Below, in pieces: positions 53,665 through 63,743 of a stretch of 64,000 bases of DNA. A model generated the notes under the pieces. The model was not told the origin of the DNA and ran no database searches. It saw nothing but the letters and a program-made list of their open reading frames with translations. Position 1 is the stretch's first letter, and every line of letters begins with the position of its first letter. The position numbers and the translations under genes were made by a program. Origin of the DNA: Balamuthia mandrillaris. Taxonomy: Eukaryota > Discosea > Longamoebia > Balamuthiidae. The stretch is from the NCBI GenBank assembly GCA_031835245.1, contig JAVKOQ010000218.1, positions 23,351-87,350 of the forward strand. The letters are read 5' to 3'.

Positions 53665-56600
53665 ATGAGTCATCTTCATTCAGGCTCCTCCAGAAGGAAG
53701 AAAGACTCCTTCCAGGGAGGTGGCTCTTCGTCACGAGGAACTGGAGGGGGTGGAGGGGGCGATTCGGGTTCTTTTGGAAAGAAACGGGTCAAGTCTTCAT
53801 CGAACAACAACGCTCCTTCTTCCTCTTCCACAAAAAGGCCCACCAGTGGCCTCGCTCGCTCGACCACCCCTCCGGGAGGTTCCAGCAGCAGCCAAACTGG
53901 CAAGGTCACCCCTTTTGCTTGGGGCAACGTTAGCAGCGGGAGGTCCTTCCATGAGGAACAACAGCACAGCACACAATATGATCCCCTCGAATACATCACT
54001 CTCAATCTTGTGGTCAGTATTTTTCTTCTTCTTCTTCTTCTACTTGTTCTTGTTCTTGTTCTTCTTTATCGTTTCTTTTTTTTTTTCTACTCTTTTTCAA
54101 TCGTGAAATCAAAATTAATGTTTCATCTTTTTTTAAAAAAAAAAATGAAAAATAGGGTCAACAAGTGCAAGTGCAAACGAGAGATGGGTCCTTCTATCAA
54201 GGCATCTTCCACTCCTCCACTGCCTTTAATGGGGAGGAGGAGGGCTACGGCGTGGTGCTCAGGATGGCCCGTAAGCTCGCTCCTGGCACGGAGCCGGGCT
54301 TCTACACCACTCCCCCCGCCGAGGAGGTCACCATCCGGGCGGAGGACTTTGTGCAAGTCATTGCTAATGAGGTCGCCTTTGTGGAGGACGTCGTGGATAA
54401 GCGCAGAAGAGCAGGTTTGTTGGTTGTTGTTGGTGGTTGTGGTTGCTGTGTCTCTTCGTGTTTCAGTTTTAACTGTGGTTACTCATACCATTTACTTGGC
54501 TTCTTCATCTTCTTCTGTCGCATTCCACTTCTTTCTTTTCTTTTTGCTTGTTTTTTTCATTTCCGTTTATTTTATTCCTTTATTTTATTTTATTTTATTT
54601 AATTTTATTTTTTTGTGGGTTGGTGTGTACAGGCTTCCAGACGGACACAGAGATTAGCAACCAGGAAGGAAGCTTCTTTGGAAGAGAGCTCACTCCTTGG
54701 ACTCCTCCTGCAGATGCTGGAGAACCTCTTGAAAGCTTAGAATATCCTTTTCCACTATTCCTTTTTGATAAAAATTACATAAAGAGCGAGAGGGAGAGAG
54801 GAGCACGTATTTCTTTGTCCCCTTGTAAACGACCTTAACCTCCTATCTGCACAGATGCAAATCATAGGGGCTGGGACCAATTTGCCACCAACAAGGAGTT
54901 GTTCGGCGTGAAGTCTACCTATGATGAAGAATTCTACACCATTCCCTTGGATCGTGGCTCTCACACCTACCAACGTAAAGCCAAGGAAGCGCAACGCATC
55001 GCAGACTCTATCTTGAAGGCGGTACGAGCAACCTTTTGCTTCGACGCCACATACCAAACCTAGCGTTTTTAACTCATTCAATTCTTGTTTCTTTCATTTG
55101 GTTTTATTTTATTTGTGTTGTTGTTTTGTTTTTCAATCTCGTCACAGGGAACAAGCAACCAACACATCGCCGAGGAACGCGGCTTCGCCTTGCCAGTCGA
55201 TGATGACGATATGGACGAGGAGGACAGATATTCTACCGTTTTTCGCGACCAAAGCAAGACGACAGCTACAGCGCGCAAGACGCAAGTCTCTGCTGCCAAA
55301 AAATCAACTGAGCCCGCTGCTTCCTCTTCCGCCTCCTCTTCAAATGCCTACCAGATCCCTGCAAAGAGACGTGGTTTGACTCAATCGGGTTCTACAATCC
55401 AAAACCATCAGCGCGCGCAATCTCCCTCCTCTCCTTTGTTGCAATCGACGAAGGTCTCCAAGCCTATCTCTCCAAGACAGATTGTTGGCTCCAACAAGGG
55501 ACAGGTCAGCCCCACGCAAAAAACAACCTCTGTCTCTGCCGGTGGAAGGTTGACGTTAAAACGATCTGACGACCGTCTTGGAGCTGCTGCGAGTAGCGAT
55601 GAAAGCGAAAAGGAGCGGGAGATGTCCAACTCTCCTATCCTTCAGCGGCTTGCTGGAAGTCGAGCTCGTTCTATGTCTTTGCCAGGTGTGAATCTCTCCC
55701 TCTCTCCCTCTACGTGTTTTATTCAATTAAGATCAACTAAGGAAATATCTTTTTGTTCTCTCGCAGTTTTGGAGCACGCTCTTACCACGCAAATGCGGTT
55801 TTCGGGTGATCCTCTATATGCTGAGCGTTTGAGGATTCGGCAGCAGATACTTTCCGAAAGAAAACCGGTTAGCAGATTTGCGTCTCTTTCAGTCCTCTGT
55901 CCGCTTGTTGTTGTTTTTGTTCCTGTTGTTCATCTTCTTGTTCTTGTTCTTTTTGTTCTTCTCCTCCTCTTCCTCCTTCTTCTCGTTCTTATTATTGTTA
56001 CATGTTTTATGACAAGCTTGGCTCACTTTTGCTTTACCCTTTTCTCCTCTGGAAATAACAAAACAAACAAAACAAAAGAGTTTTTCTTCTTCTCCAGCAT
56101 CCTCTCCGCCTATTGCTCGGCGAATTGACCCTAATCCAAGAGCTGCTGTGGTACCAATTTTCATTCCTTTTTTTTAAAAAAATCGTCAAACAACTCTACA
56201 TGTAGTAGTTGCGTTCGTACACTGTAGAACTAACAAAATTAAAACACCTTAGCCCAAATCACCACTTTCATCACCACTTATTGGACATCCGGAACGGATA
56301 GATGCTCTGAACCTGACTCCTGCCAAACCTCAGATTCCTGGTTTGCCTTCCTTCCTTCCTTCCTCTTTACATCGTCTGTCTTCTGTTTCTTGTTCTTCTT
56401 CAAACAATACAAATTTCAAAATATTTACTGTTTTCCTTGTTGCAGAAAACATCGCGAATGACTTTAAAGAATTCAAGTTACGGACACTCGCCATGCAAAG
56501 AGAAAGAAAGATGAAAGAATTCCTGGCGTTTAGCACCGCCTGGGATAAGAGAGCCTCCGCTCCGAATTCGCCCCTTTTACGCTCTGTCCAAAACTTAGGA

Positions 56601-58096
56601 AGAAGAGGAACCATCTCCGGTCCTGCCCCTCCCCTCTCGATCCTTGATACCGCCATTTCTCTGACCAAAGAAATGGAGAAGGGAAAGGAAAAACAAGTTG
56701 AAAAACAAACGACGACTCCAAAATCGCAGGAAGCTGCGCAACCCTCCACAAAACAACCAGAGAAACAACAAGATCAAGATAAAAAAGCGCCACAAGAGAC
56801 TAATGCCGCTAAGAATGTACAGCAGCAACCAACAACTGCGGCAGTTCCTCAGAAAACAGAACCCACCAAAAAATCGGAACCCTCACAAACGCCTTTCGTG
56901 CAGTCCTCTGCCACCACACCTGCTACTCCTTCTCCTGCGGCAGCCTCATCACCCGCCCCCTCTTCTTCTGCTTCTACCACTGCTGCGCCTGGTGTTGCCA
57001 CTACAATACCATCCTCTTCCTCCTCTACCGCTGCTGGTACTGCGGCTACACCCGCCCCCGCTCCTGCATCGTCAGAAGATAGCAGCACAACAGCTGCGGC
57101 CTCTACCACTCCTGCCAAAAAGCCTTTAGCTTCCAAGTTGAACCCCAATGCCAAGGCCTTTACTCCAGTGAGTGTTCCTTTGCGCTGTTTCTTTCTTCCT
57201 TTTAACCCCTTTTTCTCTCTGCTATTTTCAAAAAAAAAAAAACAAAACAAAGAAACGGGCTACAGCGGCATTATCTCCAACCAACAGGACTATCGTGCCT
57301 GGTGGCGGTGCTGCCACCACAGGAATGATGATGGTATCCGGACCAGAAATGGTTCCTGCCTACGGCATGAATCCTTACCGCAATCCCTATGCCCGCCCTG
57401 AGGAGATGATGGACATATACGGCAGGCCGCCAATACCTGGTGGGCCTCAGCCTGGTGGTCCCCGGCGCTTGGATTCCTACGGCATGCCCATCCCCACTGC
57501 TGTGCCTTATCCTGGCTCACCTCCTCCACAGGTTCTACTTCTCAGTTCCACCACCTCTCTTTTCTCCTCCCTCTCTCCCTCTTCAATTGGCAATTAACTT
57601 CAAATTTTTTCTCGTTCATATGAAGATGATGTACGGTCCTCCGGTGCCACAAGGCTACCCTATCCCGCCTCACAGCGGTGGTGCTGGTGGAGGTGCTCCC
57701 ATGCAACTGCCGCCAGGACAGCAACCCTACGGCTACATGCCACCGCAGCAGCAATACCATCATCCGCATCATCCACCTCCGCACCATCATCACCCCCACC
57801 ATCCGCCTCCCCACGGTTCCCCAATGTACGTACCGCCGGGTGGTCCCCCTCCACAGGGTCCTGGAAGTCCTTTGATGGGAGGTCAATTCAGTCCAACGGG
57901 CAGCCCTGTCATCCCTCCTCACTCTCCGTCCTCCACTGGCGGAGGAAGCAGGTCCCGCAGCGGCAGCCAAGGAGGGATACCTCCTTCCAGCCCTCCTCCT
58001 TCCCCTCAACAACAGCCTCCTCATCATTATGGCGCTGCCGCAGCATCTCCTCAACAACCCGGAATGATGCAGCGTGGTTATCACATTCCACAATAA
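53665..58096 (+). CDS. ATXN2: ataxin-2/Pbp1 homologue (LSm, LsmAD, PAM2)
   Basis: RNA-associated regulator of poly(A)-binding protein, stress granules and mRNA stability. Eleven exons close to 1051 aa: 53665-54012, 54156-54414, 54633-54741, 54853-55021, 55148-55685, 55767-55867, 56079-56150, 56253-56340, 56446-57167, 57253-57531 and 57626-58096. The LSm-like domain spans residues about 112-200 (QVQVQTRDGSFYQGIFHSST). LsmAD starts at about 240 (WDQFATNKELFGVKSTYDEE). A PAM2 motif, SKLNPNAKAFTP, ends exon 9 near residue 800 and should bind the MLLE domain of PABP. The tail is Pro/Gly/His/Gln-rich. Intron 3 is best read as a U12-type AT-AC intron. The TAA at 58094-58096 is followed in the same frame by 44 coding-like codons to a second TAA (58229-58231), so the true C-terminus is uncertain. 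Confidence 0.93.
54742..54852 (+). other. candidate U12-type AT-AC intron (ataxin-2 intron 3)
   Basis: The 5' site reads ATATCCTTTT, matching the U12 consensus. CCTTAAC at 54833-54839 matches the U12 branch site and lies about 14 nt before a terminal AC (54851-54852). Removing it joins LESLE to DANHRGWDQF in frame. A GT-AG alternative (donor 54807, acceptor 54854) also keeps frame but would keep 65 nt of intron-like sequence in the protein. Confidence 0.8.
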
Positions 58097-58586
58097 CAAC
58101 AAGGCGGCCCTCAACAGGGAAGACCCCCAGCGGTGGCGGCTGGCGCGTTCTATCCTACTAACCCGCAGGCATCAGGAGGGCCAGGCAAGGAGCAGTTCAA
58201 AGTGCCGAACACCGACATGCTGCCCTCCTAAAAATTCTATTTTTTCTTTATAATTTTCCCATGACGACATTAAATACATCCGTGACGACATGATAGTATC
58301 TAGGCGTGTTAGATAGATGAAAATTCATTTACCGCCAATTTCCCTTTTCTTTTTTTTCAAATAAGAGAGAGAGAAAAAAAAGAAAAGCCCGGCGGAGTAG
58401 TAGAAGCGGGGGGGGTGGGTGGCTTTCGTTCTTTGCCTCACTCTTTTTTTTTTTTTTTCATTTTCCCTCTCCCTTCTCCTCTGGAGCAAAAAAAAAAAAA
58501 AATAAGTTGAAAAGAGCTCTCCTGGCTGCCGCTACTTTTTTTTTGACAGTTTCGACTTGGGTTGGGTAACTTCGATTAAAGAAAAA

Positions 58587-59941
58587 ATGACTGCAGTCCT
58601 GGTCCCGCCGTCTTCCTCTGGCTCCGACGTTGAACAATGGATTAGCCAGCTGCTTGAGTGTAAACCTCTCTCGGAGGAGGCTGTAAAAGCACTTTGCGAA
58701 AAGGTTTTATATTTTCGCAACTGTTTTTTTAACAGATATCATCCATTCGTTACATTTAGTTTTTTTTTTTTCATCTCCACCTTCCTTCATCTCATCTCTT
58801 GTGCTTCTTTGAAAAAACAAAAAGGTCAAAGAAGTCCTGGTTGAAGAAAAGACAGTACAGCCTGTCCGGTGCCCAGTAACATTGGTGGGAGACATCCACG
58901 GCCAGTTCTACGACCTCAAAGAGCTCTTCCGAATCGCCGGCAAGGCACCGGAGACCAACTTTCTCTTCCTGGGGGACTATGTGGACCGCGGCTACTACTC
59001 CGTGGAGACCGTCTCCCTGCTCTTTGCCCTGAAGCTGCGGTGGAGAGAACGGATAACGCTGATGCGGGGCAACCATGAGAGCCGACAGATCACCCAGGTC
59101 TATGGCTTCTACGACGAATGCGTACGAAAGTACGGCAATGCCACCGTTTGGCAGGAGTTCACCAACCTCTTTGACTACCTGCCTCTTGCTGCCATAGTTG
59201 AAAACGAGGTTTGTAAAACTTTGGTCCTTCTTCTTCTCCGTTCTTCCCTGGTCATTTTTCTTTGTTGTTTTCTTGCCTCCTGTTCTCTTCTCTCCTCCGC
59301 TCAATTCAGAAACACTCAATAGGTGTTTTGTCCGCATGGAGGATTGTCTCCTTACCTGGACACTTTGGATGACGTGAACGCCATCGAGCGCTTCCGGGAG
59401 GTGCCCCACGAAGGCCCCATGTGCGACATCATGTGGTCTGACCCCGATCACACGATCGATGGGTGGGGCATGTCCCCTCGCGGCGCTGGCTACATCTTTG
59501 GCCATGACGTCTCCAAGAAGTTCAACCACGCCAACGGACTGTCTTGGATCACACGCGCACATCAACTCGTGATGGAGGTATGTTTTAACGATCAGAGTAA
59601 CTATGAGGGCTAGTTAACAAATGGCTGAAAAAAAAAACAAAGGGATACCAATGGACACACGATGAAAACGTTTTGACGCTGTTCAGCGCACCCAATTATT
59701 GCTACCGGTGCGGCAACCAAGCCGCCATCATGGAGTTGGATGAAGGAATGAACAAGCACGTGTACGTCTTTCTTTTTGGCCTCTCTTTCCTCCCACAGGA
59801 AGGACTATTTTTTTTTTTTCGTAATTTGCTCACGTTGTTTGCCTCCCCCCCAAAAAAAGTATTCAATATGATCCGGCACCACGAGAGCTACGAGAAGGAG
59901 AGCCTAAAGTCACTCGTAAACCGCCAGAGTACTTTCTGTAG
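58587..59941 (+). CDS. PPP2CA: PP2A catalytic subunit (PPP-family Ser/Thr phosphatase)
   Basis: Metal-dependent Ser/Thr protein phosphatase. Five exons, 58587-58703, 58825-59208, 59323-59577, 59643-59761 and 59860-59941, close to 318 aa (animal PP2Ac is 309). All PPP signatures are intact: [30 protein letters not shown], and the HGGLSP and NYCYRCGN blocks. [17 protein letters not shown] and [10 protein letters not shown] favour PP2A over PP4 and PP6. The C-terminus is PPEYFL instead of TPDYFL: the methylatable terminal Leu and the Tyr are kept, while the phosphorylatable Thr is replaced by Pro. The donor of the last intron is within CACGT|GTACGT. Confidence 0.93.
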
Positions 59942-60013
59942 CAGCAGAAATCCATTGTATTTTTTTTCTTTCTCTCTTTTTTTTTCTCGCAATTAATTTC
60001 AGTTTTGGTTTGT

Positions 60014-60019
60014 GTCGAC
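60014..60019. promoter_or_regulatory. GTCGAC element and GTCGTC cluster upstream of RhoGAP
   Basis: GTGTCGACGA lies 61 bp upstream of the RhoGAP ATG (60080). CATGTCGTCC, CATGTCGT and GGTCGTCATG follow in the next 60 bp; the last one contains the start codon. Confidence 0.5.
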
Positions 60020-60079
60020 GATCCTGATTTCATGTCGTCCCGAAAATGTAAAGATTCATGTCGTTAGTCTTGGGTCGTC

Positions 60080-62463
60080 ATGAAGGAAGGGACACAAGAA
60101 AGCAATACCGCCAAGAGAGATCGTTTGGCCTCGATGAACGCGGAAGCACCAAAGAACGATTGCGATTATGGCACCAATGGCTATGTGGAGCGACACCTCC
60201 TTTGCGGTAAATATAAATGAATTATTCTCTCTGTTTCTCTTTGTCTCTCTGTCTCTCTCTCTCTCTCTTTACGGTGTGCAATTACTCGTAGGTAACTCTA
60301 TAAAAGTGGAGCCGAATCCGCCGATACGAGTGCGCACCAGCACTGAGTTGTTTTTCGACGATCTGAAGAAAGGTACGTCCTCGTGTCCTGTCTGTTCTCC
60401 ATCTTTTTTTCAGTTTGAAGCCCCAAAAAAAATAAAAATAAAGAGAAACCAAACTCTTTTGTTGTTCCACAACCAGGAGCTTCTCTGCTGATTCAAAATG
60501 AAGAAGAAGAAAATGAGGAGAACCATGCCACCTCTTCAAGGACAACGGCCAAAACAAAAGAGAAAGACTCTTACTATCACAACTGCAACCACCACAACAG
60601 CGACAACGATCACAAGCACAATACATTACGGAGAGCAAGCAAAGACGAGAAGACGACAAAGAAGAAGATGAAGAAGAAGAAGAAGAAGACACAAAAGAAA
60701 CAGAAAGAGAAAGAAAAAGCGGACGCGGACGCGGACGCGGTTGGCGGTTCGAAGCTGCGTCGCAAGGGAATGCTCATACCTCCGTTGTTGGTAAACATGG
60801 CCGCTTTTGGAGACTCCTCCCTTAGTGCTGAAAACTTGAGAAGCTTGGAGGAGTCCTACGACCTCGAGTTACCTCCACGACCTCCTTCCGGTTCGCATTC
60901 CTCTTCTCTCTCTCTCTCTCTCTTCTCTGCTGCTCTCATGTCTCAGCTATCTTCTGTCTTCGCGCTCCTCCCTGTCTTCCCTATTTCTTCTCTCTCTTAT
61001 CTTTGCTTGTTAAATATGTTTAGTGAGGGAGACGAGACGAACCCGGAGGAACTTTCCCAAAAAGGCAGAAACTTGGGACTTTCGTCACACCCACATTGGC
61101 ACATATGGTACTGACGATGATCAGGGCTCAGAGGACGAGGCCTCCTCTTCAGGTATCGTCTTTCCTTGTGGTTCTCTATGCCTTTCCTTTGCCACTCATT
61201 CCTCCTTATCATACAAACAAATAACAGCCGACAGCACGCATGGACAAGGAGCAGGAAACGCAGGATGGGCCACCAGGAGAAGGACGCCGGGGGTTATCTT
61301 TGGGGTGTCGTTGGACGATGTAATGCTCCTCCAACCTGACAGACAAAGTCCTCCTGATGTGTTGGTAGCTCTTTTAGATGGTATTGTACGTTCAGGAGGA
61401 TGCGAGACACAGGGCTTATTTAGGTACAACGCAAAGAGACAGAGAGACAGAGAGATAAACGGAAAGAAGATTGCAGAAAATACTAACACAGCTATCTTTA
61501 AAAGGGTGCCGGGAAGAGTCGATTATATGGAAGAACTTAAACAGCAGCTAAATAATGGAGACTACCGTATAAAACAGGGTATTGACCCACACGTCGTTGC
61601 TTCAGTACTTAAAGAGTGGCTGGCACGACTTTCGGTTCCACTCATTCCTCCTTCTTTGCAGTACGTTCTCCCTGATATTCTCCCCTACTTCCTTCACGCT
61701 TCACTTTTTTGTTCTTCACGTATTCTTATTCTTATTCTTCTTGTGCTTCTTTGTTGTTCTTCTTCTCGTCTTCTTGTTGTGTTCCCATTTGTTAACATCT
61801 GTCATTCACGGTTTCTTGATATACAATGAAGTCAAAAATGTTTGGCGAAGGTTGCAGAGCCAACAGAATGCATCGCTATGTTGAACGAACTTCCGCCTTA
61901 CCACAAACAAACAGCGGATTACTTTATATCTTGGTTACAACGGCATTCTCTGCGGCCTGAAATCCAAGCTCTCACTCGCATGGACATTCGCAGTACTGCT
62001 ATGGTACCTTCTTCCCTCTTTCTTGCTTCTCGTTTCTGCTTCATTCTTCATGCACCTATTTGTGTGCATTGCAGTGACGACTTCTTTGTTCATACTCAAT
62101 TGTCATGTGAACAGGCATTGGCACCTTGCTTTTTCAGAACGACGGGAGAGGATATGGAAGGCATGATCGCAGAAATACAGATGCAAATCAAGTTTTTGGT
62201 TAACGTTTTCATGTTGCATGGTGTTGGTTCCACTACGGTACTCTCCTTTCTTTACATCTTCTTCCAGTCTTGAGTTTTTACTCATCAAATCATCAGTCGC
62301 AAAAGCCTTCCTTTCATCAACTCAATGCACCTGATCACACACAACTCAGAGGTTCAACCCTTCGAGTTAGAGCAACCACGACCAATACCCATAACCAACG
62401 TACCTCTCTTTTTCTCCATCTGTCTTCCTCTCTCTCTCTCTTTGCTTCACTGTTCTCTATACT

Positions 62464-62500
<37 letters not shown>

Positions 62501-62828
62501 CACACCAATAGGGAAGAAGCAAGACACATCAAACCTTCGCAAAACATTTATTCGCCGTCCTTCCTTCCAACTGGCAATTGGTGATCAGGGAGCTAAACCA
62601 CAAAACGAACCAACTGACAATGCAGCTGCGCAAACTACAAGCGACAAAACGAAAGAAGAAGAGGAGGACTCTTCAGCTTCTTCCATTTCTGGAGTATCTC
62701 GCTTCAAGAAATGGCAAGAGAAGTCGCGAGCAAAGGCGCAAGCTGCAGCCAAGCTGCGAGCCGAACGGAAAGAGCAAGTCAGTCAGGCTGCTGCTGAGAT
62801 CAAACGACACAGAGAAGAGAACAAATGA
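60080..62828 (+). CDS. RhoGAP domain protein
   Basis: GTPase-activating protein for Rho-family GTPases. Nine exons close to 616 aa: 60080-60206, 60292-60372, 60477-60890, 61024-61152, 61228-61660, 61832-62003, 62115-62237, 62297-62351 and 62512-62828. Exon 3 is basic and Lys-rich with an alternating Ala/Asp run. Exon 4 has WDFRHTHIGTYG, a degenerate CRIB-like sequence. RhoGAP spans exons 5-7: GVIFGVSLDDVM, GLFR with the arginine finger, VVASVLKEWLARLSVPLIP, and IAMLNELPPYHKQTADYFI. The C-terminus is a charged helix (RAKAQAAAKLRAERKEQVSQ). Several introns contain (CT)n. Tail-to-tail with the next gene, with 64 bp between stops. Confidence 0.9.
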
Positions 62829-62892
62829 CGAAGGAAAAAACGGTATATGGTTGTGTGTTTGTGTGTACATACCGAACGAAGAAAGAAAGCTA

Positions 62893-63714
62893 TCAACTGG
62901 AATCGCTGTAGTCTCTCCTCTTTTCTTTTTTCTTTTCTTTCTTTCGTTTCTTTCTTTTTTCTTTTCTGTCCTTTCGTCTCTTCTTTTTCTCCTTCCTTCC
63001 TTTTGTTTCCTTTTTCTTGTTCTCTTTCTTCTGCTCTTCCGTTCTTCTCGCTCGTTCTTCGGTTCTTCGTCTCTGCCTTTCCTCCTCTTTCCACCGCTCC
63101 AACTTTTCGTCTCGGATGACAAAAGGAGAGGAAGGGGTCGCTTCGTTTTCTGCCTCTGCTCCTTCCTCTTTGTTTGATGCTGCAAAGATGCTCTTCATTC
63201 TCTCGCTGCCGCCTCTCATGTAAGCAAATGAGCCTCTTCCTTTCACTCTCTTAAACTTGGGTCCTATCATTGGTGCCGCTGCGGACTCGTCATGTTTGTT
63301 CTCTTCTTCCTCCTTTTCATCTCGTTGTCGTTCACTTTCCTCTTCTTTCTCTTTTCTGTGTCGTTTTCTTGAGTTTGTCGCTTCTTCGTCTTTTCTGGCT
63401 CTTCGTTTTCTTCTTCGTTCCATGCCTTCTCTCTCGTAACAATCCTCTTGCCTTCGTTGCAACTCGTTGCTACCCACCGTGTGTGAAAGCAAGTTTTGCA
63501 AGAAGACCTTGTCCGGCACTTTCTTCTTGGCTTGAGCAGAGGCAGCCAGTCGCTGGCCGGGGTGCAAAGCTTGCCATTGATCCAGAAGAGAGGTCGATGT
63601 GGGTGCCAGTCCCAAGTAGGCCAACACGCCCTCTTTCTCTGCACGTTTCTGGGCTTCACGTGTCTCCTGCATGATCAACTGGGCAGCCAGTTGATCCAAT
63701 TCATCTTCTTCCAT
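62893..63714 (-). CDS. Lys/Arg/Glu-rich nuclear-type protein
   Basis: Single exon of 273 aa. The start is taken as ATG 63714 (MEEDELDQLAAQ), because the frame further upstream has no ATG. Not assigned. The N-terminal third is helical (LAAQLIMQETREAQKRAEKE) and contains VFLQNLLSHTVGSNELQRR. The middle is highly charged. GPKFKRVKGRGSFAYMRGGS looks like a conserved short block. The end is a Lys/Arg/Glu tract typical of nuclear RNA-associated proteins. A perfect TGACGTCA lies at 63736-63743, 22 bp upstream of the ATG. Confidence 0.65.
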   Translation of the reverse strand: MEEDELDQLAAQLIMQETREAQKRAEKEGVLAYLGLAPTSTSLLDQWQALHPGQRLAASAQAKKKVPDKVFLQNLLSHTVGSNELQRRQEDCYEREGMERRRKRRARKDEEATNSRKRHRKEKEEESERQRDEKEEEENKHDESAAAPMIGPKFKRVKGRGSFAYMRGGSERMKSIFAASNKEEGAEAENEATPSSPFVIRDEKLERWKEEERQRRRTEERARRTEEQKKENKKKETKGRKEKKKRRKDRKEKRKKRKKEKKKEKRRDYSDSS

Positions 63715-63735
63715 CTTTCTTTCCTTCAAGCAAAG

Positions 63736-63743
63736 TGACGTCA
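63736..63743. promoter_or_regulatory. CRE-like TGACGTCA palindrome
   Basis: A perfect 8-bp palindrome, 22 bp upstream of the start codon of the minus-strand gene at 62893-63714. The remaining 63766-64000 is intergenic, with GTCGAT and GGACGAC variants and no gene visible. Confidence 0.5.
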
